DNA from: Microbacterium ureisolvens
GTDB taxonomy: Bacteria > Actinomycetota > Actinomycetes > Actinomycetales > Microbacteriaceae
Length of the DNA stretch: 64,000 bases
NCBI RefSeq assembly: GCF_015278315.1
Contig: NZ_JADIJE010000003.1
Location: forward strand, 62,001-126,000
Direction: 5' to 3'
Shown here one piece after another: positions 51,217 to 61,000 of the stretch (positions are counted from its first letter, which is position 1; each line of letters begins with the position of its first letter). The notes below the pieces were generated by a model. It made no database searches, was not told where the DNA came from, and saw only the letters and a program-made list of their open reading frames with translations. A program made the translations under genes and the position numbers.

Positions 51217-51930
51217 CTAGACCGGATCGACGGTCACAACTCCGTCGTTAGACACGTGCTCGGTCCAGCGTGCTCCATCCCACCACCGATGCTGGTGACG
51301 GCCGTGCGGATCAGCGGCCCACTGAGCGGGGACGGGCGGCGGAGGCGGTGGGGCGGTGGGAGGGGCCTCTGGTTGCGTCGCCGGCGCCTGCACGCTCGTC
51401 GTGCTCGTGCCCGATGATGGCTTTCCCTCGCGTATCCTCGCAGCTTCGTTCGTCACATCTGCCTTGGCGCGGTCCATGGCGGCGATCGCTCGGTCTACGG
51501 TGGCCTTCGCGGCCGCGTATGGCTGCAATGCTGCAGCCTGGCTCGACGCCAACCGACGACCTTCCGCCGCACGGCCTCGAGCCATGGCTGCACGCGTCTT
51601 ACTGCCGACGAACATGCCGACTGTCTGACCCGTTGCGCGGTTCTTCAACTTGGCATCCTGGAACTGCTCGCGGATTAACCGCTCGGCCTCGGTGAGCTCC
51701 CGTTTGTAGTCACGAAGATCGCGGATGCCGTTCGAGATGACACGCTTGGCCTCAGCCAAGTCGCCCACGTCTGCAGCACGCTGAGCCTCGGCCTCCGTGG
51801 CTGCAGCGATGTCCAGGACGCGCTTGTTCAGGTCGTTCTTCCCCACGGCCAAATACTGGCAGAAGGTCGTCAGTCGTCCGCCATCTGACGCCCGCTGAGC
51901 TTGAAGTCGTGGCCCAGCCTCTCCTACCAT
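51217..51930 (-). CDS. DUF2510-containing protein
   Basis: 237 residues from the ATG at 51,930; a GTG at 51,846 is an alternative. The main part is a long helical region (LNKRVLDIAAATEAEAQRAADVGDLAEAKRVISNGIRDLRDYKRELTEAERLIREQF and SSQAAALQPYAAAKATVDRAIAAMDRAKADV), then a Pro-rich linker and the C-terminal DUF2510 module WAADPHGRHQHRWWDGARWTEHVSND. DUF2510 is a short Trp-rich domain frequent in actinobacteria, thought to mediate interactions at the membrane. The function is unknown. Confidence 0.75.
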   Translation of the reverse strand: MVGEAGPRLQAQRASDGGRLTTFCQYLAVGKNDLNKRVLDIAAATEAEAQRAADVGDLAEAKRVISNGIRDLRDYKRELTEAERLIREQFQDAKLKNRATGQTVGMFVGSKTRAAMARGRAAEGRRLASSQAAALQPYAAAKATVDRAIAAMDRAKADVTNEAARIREGKPSSGTSTTSVQAPATQPEAPPTAPPPPPPVPAQWAADPHGRHQHRWWDGARWTEHVSNDGVVTVDPV

Positions 51931-52077
51931 CCTTGTTCGGGCATTGCGCGAAGGAGGCGGCTCGCGTGCGGGTCCAGACGCGTGCGAGGGCATCCTCTTG
52001 CAGGCGGGGGACCCTCAGTGGGTAGGGCTGGTTCAACTTCTCGACTTAGCGCTCCCAGCGCGATGTTGGAGACAGTG

Positions 52078-52109
52078 AAGGGCTCCGCTGCCGTACCAGC
52101 GAAGCCCTT
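52078..52109. terminator. Hairpin between lipoprotein and DUF2510 genes
   Basis: AAGGGCTCCGCTG and CAGCGAAGCCCTT form a 13-bp stem with one mismatch and a 6-base loop, just past the stop of the minus-strand lipoprotein gene. Placement suits a terminator for that gene. Confidence 0.6.
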
Positions 52110-52121
52110 CTGTCGGCGTAC

Positions 52122-52889
52122 TTACGAGAAGTATCCGCTCACTCCGACGGACAAGGCGGGACACGACTCCCCAAACAGGCTTGCGGAGAACGTGACGGTG
52201 CCGCCGTCGGCAACCTCCTCGGTTTGCTCGGCAAAGGTGATCAGGCTCGACACGAGCGAGTCCCCCTCGAAGCAGTACACCGAAACAGCGTAGGGGCCGA
52301 CTGTTTCCGCCCCCGTCGCGTTCGTGGCGCTTCCGACGATGGCGTCTCCCGACACATTCGCCTCGCTGACGGTCAGCGGCGCCGTGTTGTACGGGCTGGT
52401 GTCGACCGGACTCGTGCTCACCTCAAACTCGTACTCGGAGTCGGCGGGAATGGCGTCCGCGTTCTCGAAGAAGATGTACGCGAGCCCTACCTCACCAGGC
52501 TGGAGCTGCGCTGGTGTCGTCCCCTGACTGCTGCCGGTGGCGACGATGGATCCTCCGCTGCGCGCGGTTGCCGTCCAGTCGACGTGCGAGATTCCGTCGC
52601 TTGTGTTGTTTCGAAACGCGAAGATCAGAGTTCCGCTGACGGCGTCGAGCGGTCCTACCTGCACGACCGATACCTCCCCTGGGTCGCCGTCCCCCAAGTT
52701 CGGCTGCGCTGTTCCACCCAGGTAGCCGCTGGCGTTGAACGGCAGCGGCTCGACCTGGGCGGCCGGCTCTGCAGATGGCGTCGAAGCGGCGGCCGGCGGC
52801 TTCGTCGATGCCTCCTCGTCCGTGGCTCCACATGCCGTAAGCAGAAGCGACGCGGCGAGAATCGTCGCCATTCCCCCAATGGTTCTCAT
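52122..52889 (-). CDS. Secreted lipoprotein, unknown
   Basis: 255 residues from the ATG at 52,889. The signal peptide MRTIGGMATILAASLLLTAC has lipobox L-T-A-C with Cys20. An Ala/Pro/Ser/Thr linker follows, then a beta-rich domain (VVQVGPLDAVSGTLIFAFRNNTSDGISHVDWTATARSGGSIVATGSSQG, GEVGLAYIFFENADAIPADSEYEFEVSTSP) of the immunoglobulin-like type common in actinobacterial surface lipoproteins. No enzyme motif. It is divergent from a second small lipoprotein gene. Confidence 0.7.
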   Translation of the reverse strand: MRTIGGMATILAASLLLTACGATDEEASTKPPAAASTPSAEPAAQVEPLPFNASGYLGGTAQPNLGDGDPGEVSVVQVGPLDAVSGTLIFAFRNNTSDGISHVDWTATARSGGSIVATGSSQGTTPAQLQPGEVGLAYIFFENADAIPADSEYEFEVSTSPVDTSPYNTAPLTVSEANVSGDAIVGSATNATGAETVGPYAVSVYCFEGDSLVSSLITFAEQTEEVADGGTVTFSASLFGESCPALSVGVSGYFS

Positions 52890-53045
52890 ATCCGCCACGC
52901 TATCGGTCGACAGCGCCGGCAATTCGCACGACCATGCCTCAGCGCCGACCTCGATCAACTCCGGGCGCGAGTCGCGTCTCACGGTTCGATCACGGCATGC
53001 AGCGTCGCTTCTTGTGTGTCATTGCCGGTCCATAGGATTCAGTCC

Positions 53046-53519
53046 GTGAATCACCGCTTCCTAGCACCGCTCGCCATCGCCGCCCTCCTCCTCACGGGTT
53101 GCTCCGCCGCTGACCCGGACTCGACGAGCGCCGGCGGGCCCGCCTCGTCGTCGGCCACACCCGAGGAAACGCAAGCTCCCCCAGCTGAGCCTCTCGACCT
53201 GACCGGCGAATGGAAGCAGACCAACTCGAAGTCCGCCGACTCCTACCAGGCGGCCACAATCAGCGCCGACCGCATCGACGTCAACTGGGTCAACGACGCA
53301 GACTCCACAAAGGCCATCTACTGGGTGGGTACCTACGCAGCGCCGACCGAGGACACCGAGACATACTCGTGGGAATCGCAGGCGGACGCCACCGCCCTGG
53401 AGAACGCACTCTTGGCTTCGCAGGATCCGACCAAGACGTTCGCATATGCCAACGGTGTACTCAGCTACGAGCTCACTGCCATGGGCGTGACCATGACTGT
53501 CGAGATGCAGCGTCAGTAA
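53046..53519 (+). CDS. Small lipoprotein, unknown
   Basis: 157 residues from the GTG at 53,046. Signal peptide FLAPLAIAALLLTGC with lipobox L-T-G-C, a Ser/Ala/Glu/Pro linker, then a compact beta domain LDLTGEWKQTNSKSADSYQAATISADRIDVNWVNDADSTKAIYWVGTY...FAYANGVLSYELTAMGVTMTVEMQRQ. The pattern is that of a small lipocalin-like actinobacterial lipoprotein. It diverges from the neighbouring lipoprotein gene, which is consistent with a surface-exposed pair. Confidence 0.7.
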   Translation: MNHRFLAPLAIAALLLTGCSAADPDSTSAGGPASSSATPEETQAPPAEPLDLTGEWKQTNSKSADSYQAATISADRIDVNWVNDADSTKAIYWVGTYAAPTEDTETYSWESQADATALENALLASQDPTKTFAYANGVLSYELTAMGVTMTVEMQRQ

Positions 53520-53647
53520 CCGGCGAAGGGAGGCGGCCGTAGAACACGGCCACCCCCACTTCCTCCTCAGCATCGGAGGGGCCCACGCCCGCTTTGGCCG
53601 GGACACCAGTCGAACTCGTGTGTAGCTAATCCGGCCAGACCCAGTCG

Positions 53648-53815
53648 TCACCGAGTCTTCACCGGATCAGGGTCCTGAGCGAAGTCGATCCGTATCCGGG
53701 CATCGCGCGGTAGCGGCACCCCGCCGTGCACGTGGATCCTCTTGCGGGCAGTGCGCGCTGGCGGGGGCTCCCGCGCACTCCGGATCGAATGGAACACGTG
53801 CGAGAGCTCGTGCTG
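53648..53815 (-). pseudogene. Possible 3' remnant of a gene
   Basis: Directly after the ASCH gene the minus strand reads HELSHVFHSIRSAREPPPARTARKRIHVHGGVPLPRDARIRIDFAQDPDPVKTR before a stop. The composition is protein-like, but there is no start codon with a ribosome site. It may be the C-terminal end of a truncated gene. The identity is not recognised. Confidence 0.3.
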
Positions 53816-53828
53816 GCGTATATCCCTG

Positions 53829-54290
53829 CTATGCGCCAGCCACTGACCACGACAAAGCGTTTGCTTCCCGCCTGCGTAGTACCTCCAGGATCCCAATGTG
53901 TTCGTCTGTCAAGTAGCGGAAGCTTTGGGGTGGTTCGATACCAAGGCGTAGACGTAGGTCGCGCAGAGGCACCGGGTGCATCCATCGGCGGACGTTGTTG
54001 ATGCGCAGGATCGCAGCCGCTTCGAGGTCTGAGAGGTAGTCGCCGAGCGCCGCCTTCTCGATTTCGATTTGATCTCGGTACAGATTCCACACGCGGTCCG
54101 CACTGGGGCGGTCGATCGCTTCTAGCTGCGCGGTGCCAAGAACCGCCCGATCAGGCGTGCTCGAATAGAGATAGAGCGTCGTCCCGGGAGGCTGGCGCGG
54201 AAATCTGCGGCGGACTTCCGCGGTCTTGGTGCCAGCCAAGATCGCGTGGGCATATCGGGGTCGCACCGACAGTAGAACGGCGGTCATCAA
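53829..54290 (-). CDS. ASCH-domain protein
   Basis: 153 residues from the ATG at 54,290, which overlaps the stop of the next gene upstream in the operon by four bases. The ASCH/PUA-like pattern is MTAVLLSVRPRYAHAILAGTKTAEVRRRFPRQPPGTTLYLYSSTPDRAVLGTAQLEAI, with the G-x-K-x-x-E-x-R-R motif characteristic of the fold. ASCH domains bind RNA or act as amidases or deaminase-linked modules, and often accompany toxins or acetyltransferases. It probably works with the overlapping GNAT-PIN protein. Confidence 0.85.
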   Translation of the reverse strand: MMTAVLLSVRPRYAHAILAGTKTAEVRRRFPRQPPGTTLYLYSSTPDRAVLGTAQLEAIDRPSADRVWNLYRDQIEIEKAALGDYLSDLEAAAILRINNVRRWMHPVPLRDLRLRLGIEPPQSFRYLTDEHIGILEVLRRREANALSWSVAGA

Positions 54291-56326
54291 GCTCCAAACG
54301 GCTGTCGTCGGAGGATGCTGTCAAAGAACTGCGGGTCTACGCGACGTATCGACATCAGCGGGTGCCTCACGTTGTGGTTCCTCATCAGCTCCTCCAACTC
54401 TTGCCCGCCCACCGGGTGCTCCAAGATCTCAGTGTCCTCGAACCGTACGACAGTCACCATCCCGTCGCGGGACGCCGCGCCCTCGATGTGCCGGAGCGTG
54501 AACACACCGACGTGCGCGTTTGCTCGATGGGCTGCCGCGGGCGGCATGCGGGTTACGTCCAACGTTCGTGAATGGGCCATCACTTTCCGAACGGCCCCGC
54601 TGCGGTCGCTTGTGACATACCAGAGAATGCGCGAGCCTTGCTCGGGCACTGGCCGGGCGGACCCGCTGTAGTAGACATGCTCTCTCGAGAGACCGAGGCC
54701 ACGCTTGCGGTCGCTCCATAGCGCGCCTCGGTCGATGCCGAACAAGAGCTCGGCGAACCCAGGTTGGACGGGAATCACATAGGTGGGAACGGCGAGATCG
54801 ATAAGCACCAATGGCCATAGCCGGCGTTCGAGTTCGCGTACGGCCTGCAGATCAGGTTCACCATCAACCATCGGTACGTCGTACTCCGTTGCGCTGGCCC
54901 GATCATCTATAAGCATTGCGCGTGCTGGGTCACTTCCGACGTAACCGTCCTGGGCAAGCGCCGCCTGAATAACCGGGCCTCTTTGAGCGTCGGTGACGTC
55001 GACCGTGGTGAGGCTGTTCTGTCGGGCAACGGACCGCAGGTGCCTCGCGAGTTGTATTGCGATTGTCGTTGACGATTCGCCACGACCGATTCGAAGGATG
55101 GAGACCTGCAGCGCCGGTCCACTTCGATCTTCCGCGACTAGTGCTAGCGGACGGCCCGATGGGTCCGACAGCACTCTCGTTGTCGTTGGGTGCTGCGAGA
55201 TCGCGGCGCGGAGCCGCCGAGCGAGCGTTGATGCCCGCTCCTGCGTCTCGTGCGTGACGAACTTGGACGCCAGTTCCTCTATGGGCCAGGCGGATGCGGG
55301 GCACCACTCCAGATCGAGTGACTCGATAAGGCGAGACCGGAACGTAGGCAGATCCAATCGGTCGAGCATCTCGGCCACGAGTTCATGTGGGCGGACGACT
55401 CGCACGCCAGTGTCTTCTGGCAGGGCGCGAGTTGCGACGTGGATGAACTTCTCGTCGTTGGTCACGAGGAACGAAGCTCCAGCAGTGATCGCGTCTACGA
55501 GATGGCAAAAGTCGTTGCGTAGTGACTCATCGACGGCAAGGGTGGCGTCGCCGACTTCCTCGAGCAGCTGCTTCAGCAAGGTGTCATCGTCAGCTCGGGT
55601 CGAGCGAAGCCTCATCAGCTCTTGCGACCGCTCCCGCTGCAGCTCGCGCTCGCTGCGATCCGAGATTGCATTGAGTTCTACGTCCACGCGGGGTGACACA
55701 ACTGGCACGATCGCAGCCTGGAGCCAGCCTGCGAGTAGGCCGAGCGATGACTCTCGATCGGGACGGATCACGCTCGTGGATGCGTAGAGATCCGATACGA
55801 CGTTTGTGTCGTAGGCGACGAGCGGGAGCCCTGCACCCATGGCCGCTTCTTCAAGCAAGTCGAGGGCGCCAAGTGGTCTCCACCAGGCGCACAGGATTGA
55901 GCCCGAGACTGCGCGCCCCGCCTTCTCGCCGCGCGGCGCAAGACCAGCGGATTCCCAGAAACGGTCTAGGCCCTCGTAGTCTCGCCTGCAATACGCGAGA
56001 ACTCCGATCGCCGCCGGGTTGCGTCCGATGGCTTCATCAATCAACGACTTTCCAGCTCCGAGTCCCCGTGCGTCGTCAGCGATGCAAACGTGAACTAGCT
56101 TGATGTGACCCGCGCGCGGTAGGTCATATAGGCAATAGCCGACAACCTCCCCGTCGATCCTGGCCGCGATCAGCGTGCGTTTGCGAAGGCGATCGGCGAA
56201 CGCGGAATCGGGAAGAAACCCCAAGGTTGCGCTGTGCGCCTTCGCAAGGCGGAGTATCTGACGCCAGTCTTCCAGTTGCACCGCGGTGGGCTCGAGGTGC
56301 TCTACCGTGAGCTCACGAGTGGGCAT
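54287..56326 (-). CDS. GNAT-PIN multidomain fusion protein
   Basis: 679 residues. Residues 1-150 form a GNAT acetyltransferase (HIKLVHVCIADDARGLGAGKSLIDEAI has the acetyl-CoA R-G-x-G-x-G-type loop; LDRFWESAGL closes it). Residues 165-330 form a PIN nuclease domain: VAYDTNVVSDLY (D173), SPRVDVELNAI (E217), LVDAITAGASFLVTNDEKF (D278, D291), so the four acidic residues are in place. A second, degenerate GNAT-like part follows (about 375-490), and the C-terminal 180 residues (AELLFGIDRGALWSDRKRGLGLSREHVYYSGSARPVPEQGSRILWYV) resemble a PUA/EVE-like RNA-binding domain. It overlaps the ASCH gene. A toxin-like RNase with an acetyltransferase in one chain is likely, but unproven. Confidence 0.78.
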   Translation of the reverse strand: MPTRELTVEHLEPTAVQLEDWRQILRLAKAHSATLGFLPDSAFADRLRKRTLIAARIDGEVVGYCLYDLPRAGHIKLVHVCIADDARGLGAGKSLIDEAIGRNPAAIGVLAYCRRDYEGLDRFWESAGLAPRGEKAGRAVSGSILCAWWRPLGALDLLEEAAMGAGLPLVAYDTNVVSDLYASTSVIRPDRESSLGLLAGWLQAAIVPVVSPRVDVELNAISDRSERELQRERSQELMRLRSTRADDDTLLKQLLEEVGDATLAVDESLRNDFCHLVDAITAGASFLVTNDEKFIHVATRALPEDTGVRVVRPHELVAEMLDRLDLPTFRSRLIESLDLEWCPASAWPIEELASKFVTHETQERASTLARRLRAAISQHPTTTRVLSDPSGRPLALVAEDRSGPALQVSILRIGRGESSTTIAIQLARHLRSVARQNSLTTVDVTDAQRGPVIQAALAQDGYVGSDPARAMLIDDRASATEYDVPMVDGEPDLQAVRELERRLWPLVLIDLAVPTYVIPVQPGFAELLFGIDRGALWSDRKRGLGLSREHVYYSGSARPVPEQGSRILWYVTSDRSGAVRKVMAHSRTLDVTRMPPAAAHRANAHVGVFTLRHIEGAASRDGMVTVVRFEDTEILEHPVGGQELEELMRNHNVRHPLMSIRRVDPQFFDSILRRQPFGA

Positions 56327-56469
56327 GCTACATACGTAATGGACTCAGCAAATGCACTGCGGTATCGGCGCGCCCATAAAGCCGATTGCCTGACCGAGGG
56401 ATTCCTTGCGTGATCCCCAATCGGGCGGCGCTCGGACCCGGGACTGTCAACGCGCACTCGATCTGCTCG

Positions 56470-56688
56470 TCAGTGCTGCGCAGCGCGTTCGTTGCCTCCG
56501 AGCCAGGGCCCGAGAACGGTCACGGATACGAGAACTCCGTGAAGTGACGATGTGACCATGGCCACCACCTTTCCTGTTGCTTCATTCACAACCGAGCTGA
56601 TTGAACAGATGATTTCGGTGAGGGTGAAGAACACGATTAGTGCCGCGAGGACCGCCTCGAGCCATGGACCGCTGTTGCCAGCTAGCAA
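56470..56688 (-). CDS. Possible small membrane protein
   Basis: 72 residues, minus strand: GPWLEAVLAALIVFFTLTEIICSISSVVNEATGKVVAMVTSSLHGVLVSVTVLGPWLGG, with two hydrophobic segments. There is no strong ribosome site, so it may be spurious. It lies between the GNAT-PIN gene and the AbiTii-like gene. Confidence 0.35.
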   Translation of the reverse strand: MLAGNSGPWLEAVLAALIVFFTLTEIICSISSVVNEATGKVVAMVTSSLHGVLVSVTVLGPWLGGNERAAQH

Positions 56689-56826
56689 GCAACGACCACA
56701 ACCAACTCACGATAGCGTGCCGCGAGAACGCGATCGATCGTCACTCGGCCGTGCGCGTTTGGGGTGTCGCGCGGTGGCGGTCGTCGAGTGCCTCCCGGAC
56801 GCTGGCCGCCTATCAACTTCCCTGAA

Positions 56827-57738
56827 TCACCAACCGAGGAACTGCCCAGCGAGCTCGAGGATGCCGCGTGCCGCCACGTCGCTGGCCACCCCTGTCGCGA
56901 GGTTCACGGCACCGGCGCCGATCGCTTTCCCGAGTTTCTGGAGCTTCGACTTCTTCTCTGGCTCGGAATCGTCGCCGGTGATGATGGCGATGGCTTCACC
57001 AATTGCTTTCGGGTCCGCGAGTAGCTCCGCGAGAGCCTTCGCGAGCCCGGGGATGTCTCCCTTCGTCACCGTAGACGTCTGAGTGATTCCGGAGCCCTGC
57101 GCGATGTTCGCACCGTCGCCGTAGATGTGCATGACATTGATGCTCACGGCGCGGTCGATCGCGGGGTCCTCGCGGGTCGGCCCGCCCACCTCGCCAGCCT
57201 GAGGGTTCGCGGCCTGCAGATCGAGCGCCAGATCCAACGCCTTCGTCCGCGCGCTCTCCACGATCGACCTGAGAAGCGCCGGCGTCACAATCCGGTGCGC
57301 GGCGAAAAGACCCATCATCTCGATGCGGGGGACCCGACCCTGCTCCACGAGCTTGTTGTATCTGCCGATGGCGAGCGAGTCCCACGCCTGCCCGAGTTCT
57401 TCGTTCTTGCCCGCCATATCCTCGAGTTCGGGGATTCCCTGCTGGAATCGGTACTCGAACCACGGCGCGAATTCGGGCGGCGTGCCAGCCGAAGACATTG
57501 TCGTCGTGGCACCCGAGCCGAAGGGGCCCGTCCAGGTGGCGCGCACCGTCGCTGGAAACGGTCCTCGGTAAGGCGGGAGCGGCGCTTCGAGCGCATACCC
57601 GTCGAGTTCCGCGCGCGCCCATGCCCGCAACTCCGCCGCGCCGACACGATGCGCGAGAGTCTGCACTTTCCGCAGCAGGTTCGTCGTGCTCATGCCGTCC
57701 GAAGAAGCGCCGTCGATAATGTCGTCGAGAAGCCCCAC
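56827..57738 (-). CDS. AbiTii-like abortive-infection protein
   Basis: 303 residues from the GTG at 57,738; the frame also opens at an ATG at 57,783. The N-terminal 180 residues match the AbiTii domain: LLDDIIDGASSDGMSTTNLLRKVQTLAHRVGAAELRAWARAELDGYALEAPLPPYRG, with PEFAPWFEYRFQQGIPELE and an ARTKALDLALDLQA helix. A segment INVMHIYGDGANIAQGSGITQTSTVTKGDIPGL, of a kind often linking defence domains, leads to a helical C-terminus with a Gly/Ala-rich end (KLGKAIGAGAVNLATGVASDVAARGILELAG) that may touch membrane. AbiTii proteins are defence-associated with unknown mechanism. Divergent from the giant gene at 58,033. Confidence 0.75.
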   Translation of the reverse strand: MGLLDDIIDGASSDGMSTTNLLRKVQTLAHRVGAAELRAWARAELDGYALEAPLPPYRGPFPATVRATWTGPFGSGATTTMSSAGTPPEFAPWFEYRFQQGIPELEDMAGKNEELGQAWDSLAIGRYNKLVEQGRVPRIEMMGLFAAHRIVTPALLRSIVESARTKALDLALDLQAANPQAGEVGGPTREDPAIDRAVSINVMHIYGDGANIAQGSGITQTSTVTKGDIPGLAKALAELLADPKAIGEAIAIITGDDSEPEKKSKLQKLGKAIGAGAVNLATGVASDVAARGILELAGQFLGW

Positions 57739-58032
57739 CCTCGAAGTATGCCGGTATGGGCGTACACGCCCAGCGCGCATCACGTAACGCCCGTGAGTGC
57801 AAACGTTACATCGTGGCGGACTGTTCGATTTCGCGGGGTCCAGTCGAGTTCGGCTCGAAGCGCAGTGCCGAAGTGGTTCGTGATGTCTTCGAACGTGGCG
57901 CCGTGGACTCTGATCCTCAAACGGGCAGCGCGCGTTCGGCGTGCCCAGGTCGGCTTGCTCTCGAGCACGCCTCTATCTCGCTCGCAGCGTCTTTTCGCCT
58001 GCGATGACGGCGGCTCGTGATGAAATACGGCT

Positions 58033-61000
58033 GTGGCCTCCCAGATTGCGACCGAGCTGACGAACCGGCGATCCGTCTCGCTCACCGAGACGGTCGTACT
58101 TGACGGCCTCGGGTGGTTGTTCCGCAGTCAGGAGACCAGTGACTTCGGCATCGACGCACACGTCGAGATCACCAGAGACGAACAGGCAACTGGGGAGCTC
58201 ATAGCCCTGCAGATCAAGGGTGGGCCCAGCGCTTTCAAGACTCCGACCGAGGACGGCTGGTACTTTCCGGTCACCGCGAAGCACGCCGACTACTGGCTCA
58301 ATCACTCGCTGCCTGTGCTGCTGGTGCTCGCGGACCCTGAGTCGCATCGATGCTTCTGGCAGGTCATCGACTCCAACACTTTGATGTCAACGGGCAAGAA
58401 CTTCAAAGTCCTCGTCCCGCGGGCGAATGACGTTTCCGCGGCGTCCGACGAATGGCAAGGGCTCACCAGTAGGTACCTCGAGAACACCGATTTGCTCTAC
58501 GAGATGAACAGCCAGCGGCTGCCGCCCGCCTCGGTCGTTCGACTTGACGAGCTTCGGAAGACGGCCTCGCTCGCCGCGGCCTCCCTCGCCGCGGACCTTG
58601 CAGCCGGGCGGGGGAACCCCCAAGAGGCCATCGCAGAGCTCGTGCGATCCCGACGCACGTGGCTAGACCGGCATGGTGCAGTCGCATGGGCTGCGGTCGC
58701 GCTCTACGCTCGCGACCATGCCCGGTTCCGTGAGGCGGCGGACGCCTTCGTCCGTCTCGCTGATCTTCGTCCGGAGATGCGCGCGACCGATCTCGGCGAT
58801 GCAGCTCTCATGCTGCTCAACATCGACGACGCTGAGGCGCTCAGGCTCGCCGAATCCGCGTACGCTCATGACCCGTCCGACTCTGCCGCGCTCGTCGCGA
58901 TGGCTTTCCTTCGACCCGCCGATCCGTACTATGCCGAGGAGCTCGAAGGGAGGATCGATCTGCGTTCGACCGCCTACTTCGCCAACATGGCCTCCCGGCG
59001 AGGAGACGACTCCGAGGCCATCCACTTGTTCACGTCGGTCTTGGACGGATCCAACGAGCAGAGCGCTGTCCGCCTCGAGCTGTCCAGGCTCCATTGCCGA
59101 CGCCATCTTTCCGCCCACTCGGAGTCGGGAGACCTGAAGGCAGCCCGCGACTTCGCTTTCGAGGCGCTGACGGCCCGACGGCGGTGGACGAACGAGACCG
59201 ACGGCGCACTCGCCGCGTACGCGCGCACACTGGCTCTCGACTCGAGATACGACGAAGCGCTGCAGACGGTCACGCGCCCACCGACCGGAACCGCGTCTAG
59301 GACGGAGGCCGAGTCGACGGAGGTCGCGCTCATCGCCCTTGACGTAGCGCGCCACCTTGAGAGGTTCGATCTACTTCCGGGCATCGTCGAGATCATCGCC
59401 GACCCGACGGATCGTGAGCTCGCCGCTGAGGAGGCGCGACTCGCACGGGGCGCCACGCGTGAGGAGCTCATCGCTCACGAACGAATGATGCTCAGCCGCA
59501 CTCTAGACGCTCGCGACGCGCAACTGGTTTTTCGAGCCGCGCTGGACCTCGCGCTGTATGGGGTAGACGAGAGCGTCCGGATGACCGAGCTGGAGCCCCT
59601 GAAGCCGTACGCCGAGCTGGTCAGGGTCATTGCGGCGACCCGCGACGATCCCGTTGGCACCCTCCCCAAGCTCCGTGTGCTCGCCAAGACCGAGATCACC
59701 GCCGCCGAGGTAGTCATCCAGGTCCTCATCGACCTCGACCGGTATCACGACGCCGCCGAAGCCTGCGACCTGTATTTTGCGATCTACGCGAACGCCTCGT
59801 TCATCTCCAGCAAAGTGAAGGCGCTTTTCCTCGATGATGACGAGCATGGCGCGCTGGCGCTGCTCGACGATGCGCTCGCCAAGAGTTTGCTCGCGGGCCA
59901 GCCCCGGTACGAGGCGCACAGGCTGCTGGGCCAGCACTACGGCGACCTCCAGCAGTGGGATCTAGCAGTCCATCACTTCCGGCAGCTCATCGCACAGTCG
60001 CCCGTTCTCCCTCGCGACGGATTCTGGAACCTGCTGCAGAGCCTGGTCGCAATGGGAGACCCCCTGGGTGCCCGCGCGCTTCTCGACGAACTTCGCATCG
60101 ATCCGGAGACAGAACCCGAAATCATGATCTGGCTGCGAGTCGTGACTGCGACGGGCTGGACGGAATCCACCGCGAGCTTCGCGGTGACGCTCTCCCTGTC
60201 GGAAGGGATCACTCCGCAGCTCGCCACGTCCTTAGTGGGAACGGTCATTCTCGATACTCGAGGGACGCCTCCGTCGGGCGACGCTGATGGTGCGCGGGCT
60301 AGCGATGCTCGCCCCCTCGTGGACGGAGACATTCATCGCCGGGCGTTCGAGGTGATGCAGGGCCTTATCGACGAACATGGGGACCACCTCGCGATCCGCA
60401 GCATCAACGCGGACGTGGGCACCCTTGTCGACGAGTTGAAGCGGATGTTTCCGCCCGAGAGGGTAAGACCGCTGCGCGCTCTCGCTCGTCAGGTCGCCGC
60501 CGGCACGATCCCAATCGGCTTCGTCAGCGAGATTCGAAACGACCCGTATGGGCTTCTGCTGGCGGACAGATACCGTCAGGCTCGGATTGCGTCCTCACCC
60601 GACTCCGCCGATCACGCGAGAGAGACCGAGGTCGCGCTCGCCGCTCTCAACGGGCGCGTCGTCGTCGATCTGTCGGCAGTGGAACTTGCCATCCACCTGG
60701 ACGTGTGGAGCGAGTGCGAGGGGCAGTTCAACGTCGTCGCAATCTCCACCGCGCAGCGCAGCGACGCTCAGATGTCGGTGGCCACGGCTCGAAGTGCGAC
60801 TGGCTCAGGCGGAACGCTCGGAGTCGACGCCGACGGAAACCCATACATGACCGAGTTCGACCCCGCCGCGCAGATGGAGACGCTTCGTCGATGCGAAGAC
60901 GTCGAACAGGCCACCCGCGGTCTGCTCGCCATCGACGTCGGAGATGAGCTTAGCTTCGCGAGCCCGTTGAACGGTCTCGAACTGGGAGCCTGGGTGACGT

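Noticed and set aside
57780..58085. Minus-strand frame between the AbiTii-like and giant nuclease genes.
   Set aside because: It overlaps the start of the giant gene and has no motif or ribosome site; the gap is more likely a divergent promoter region.
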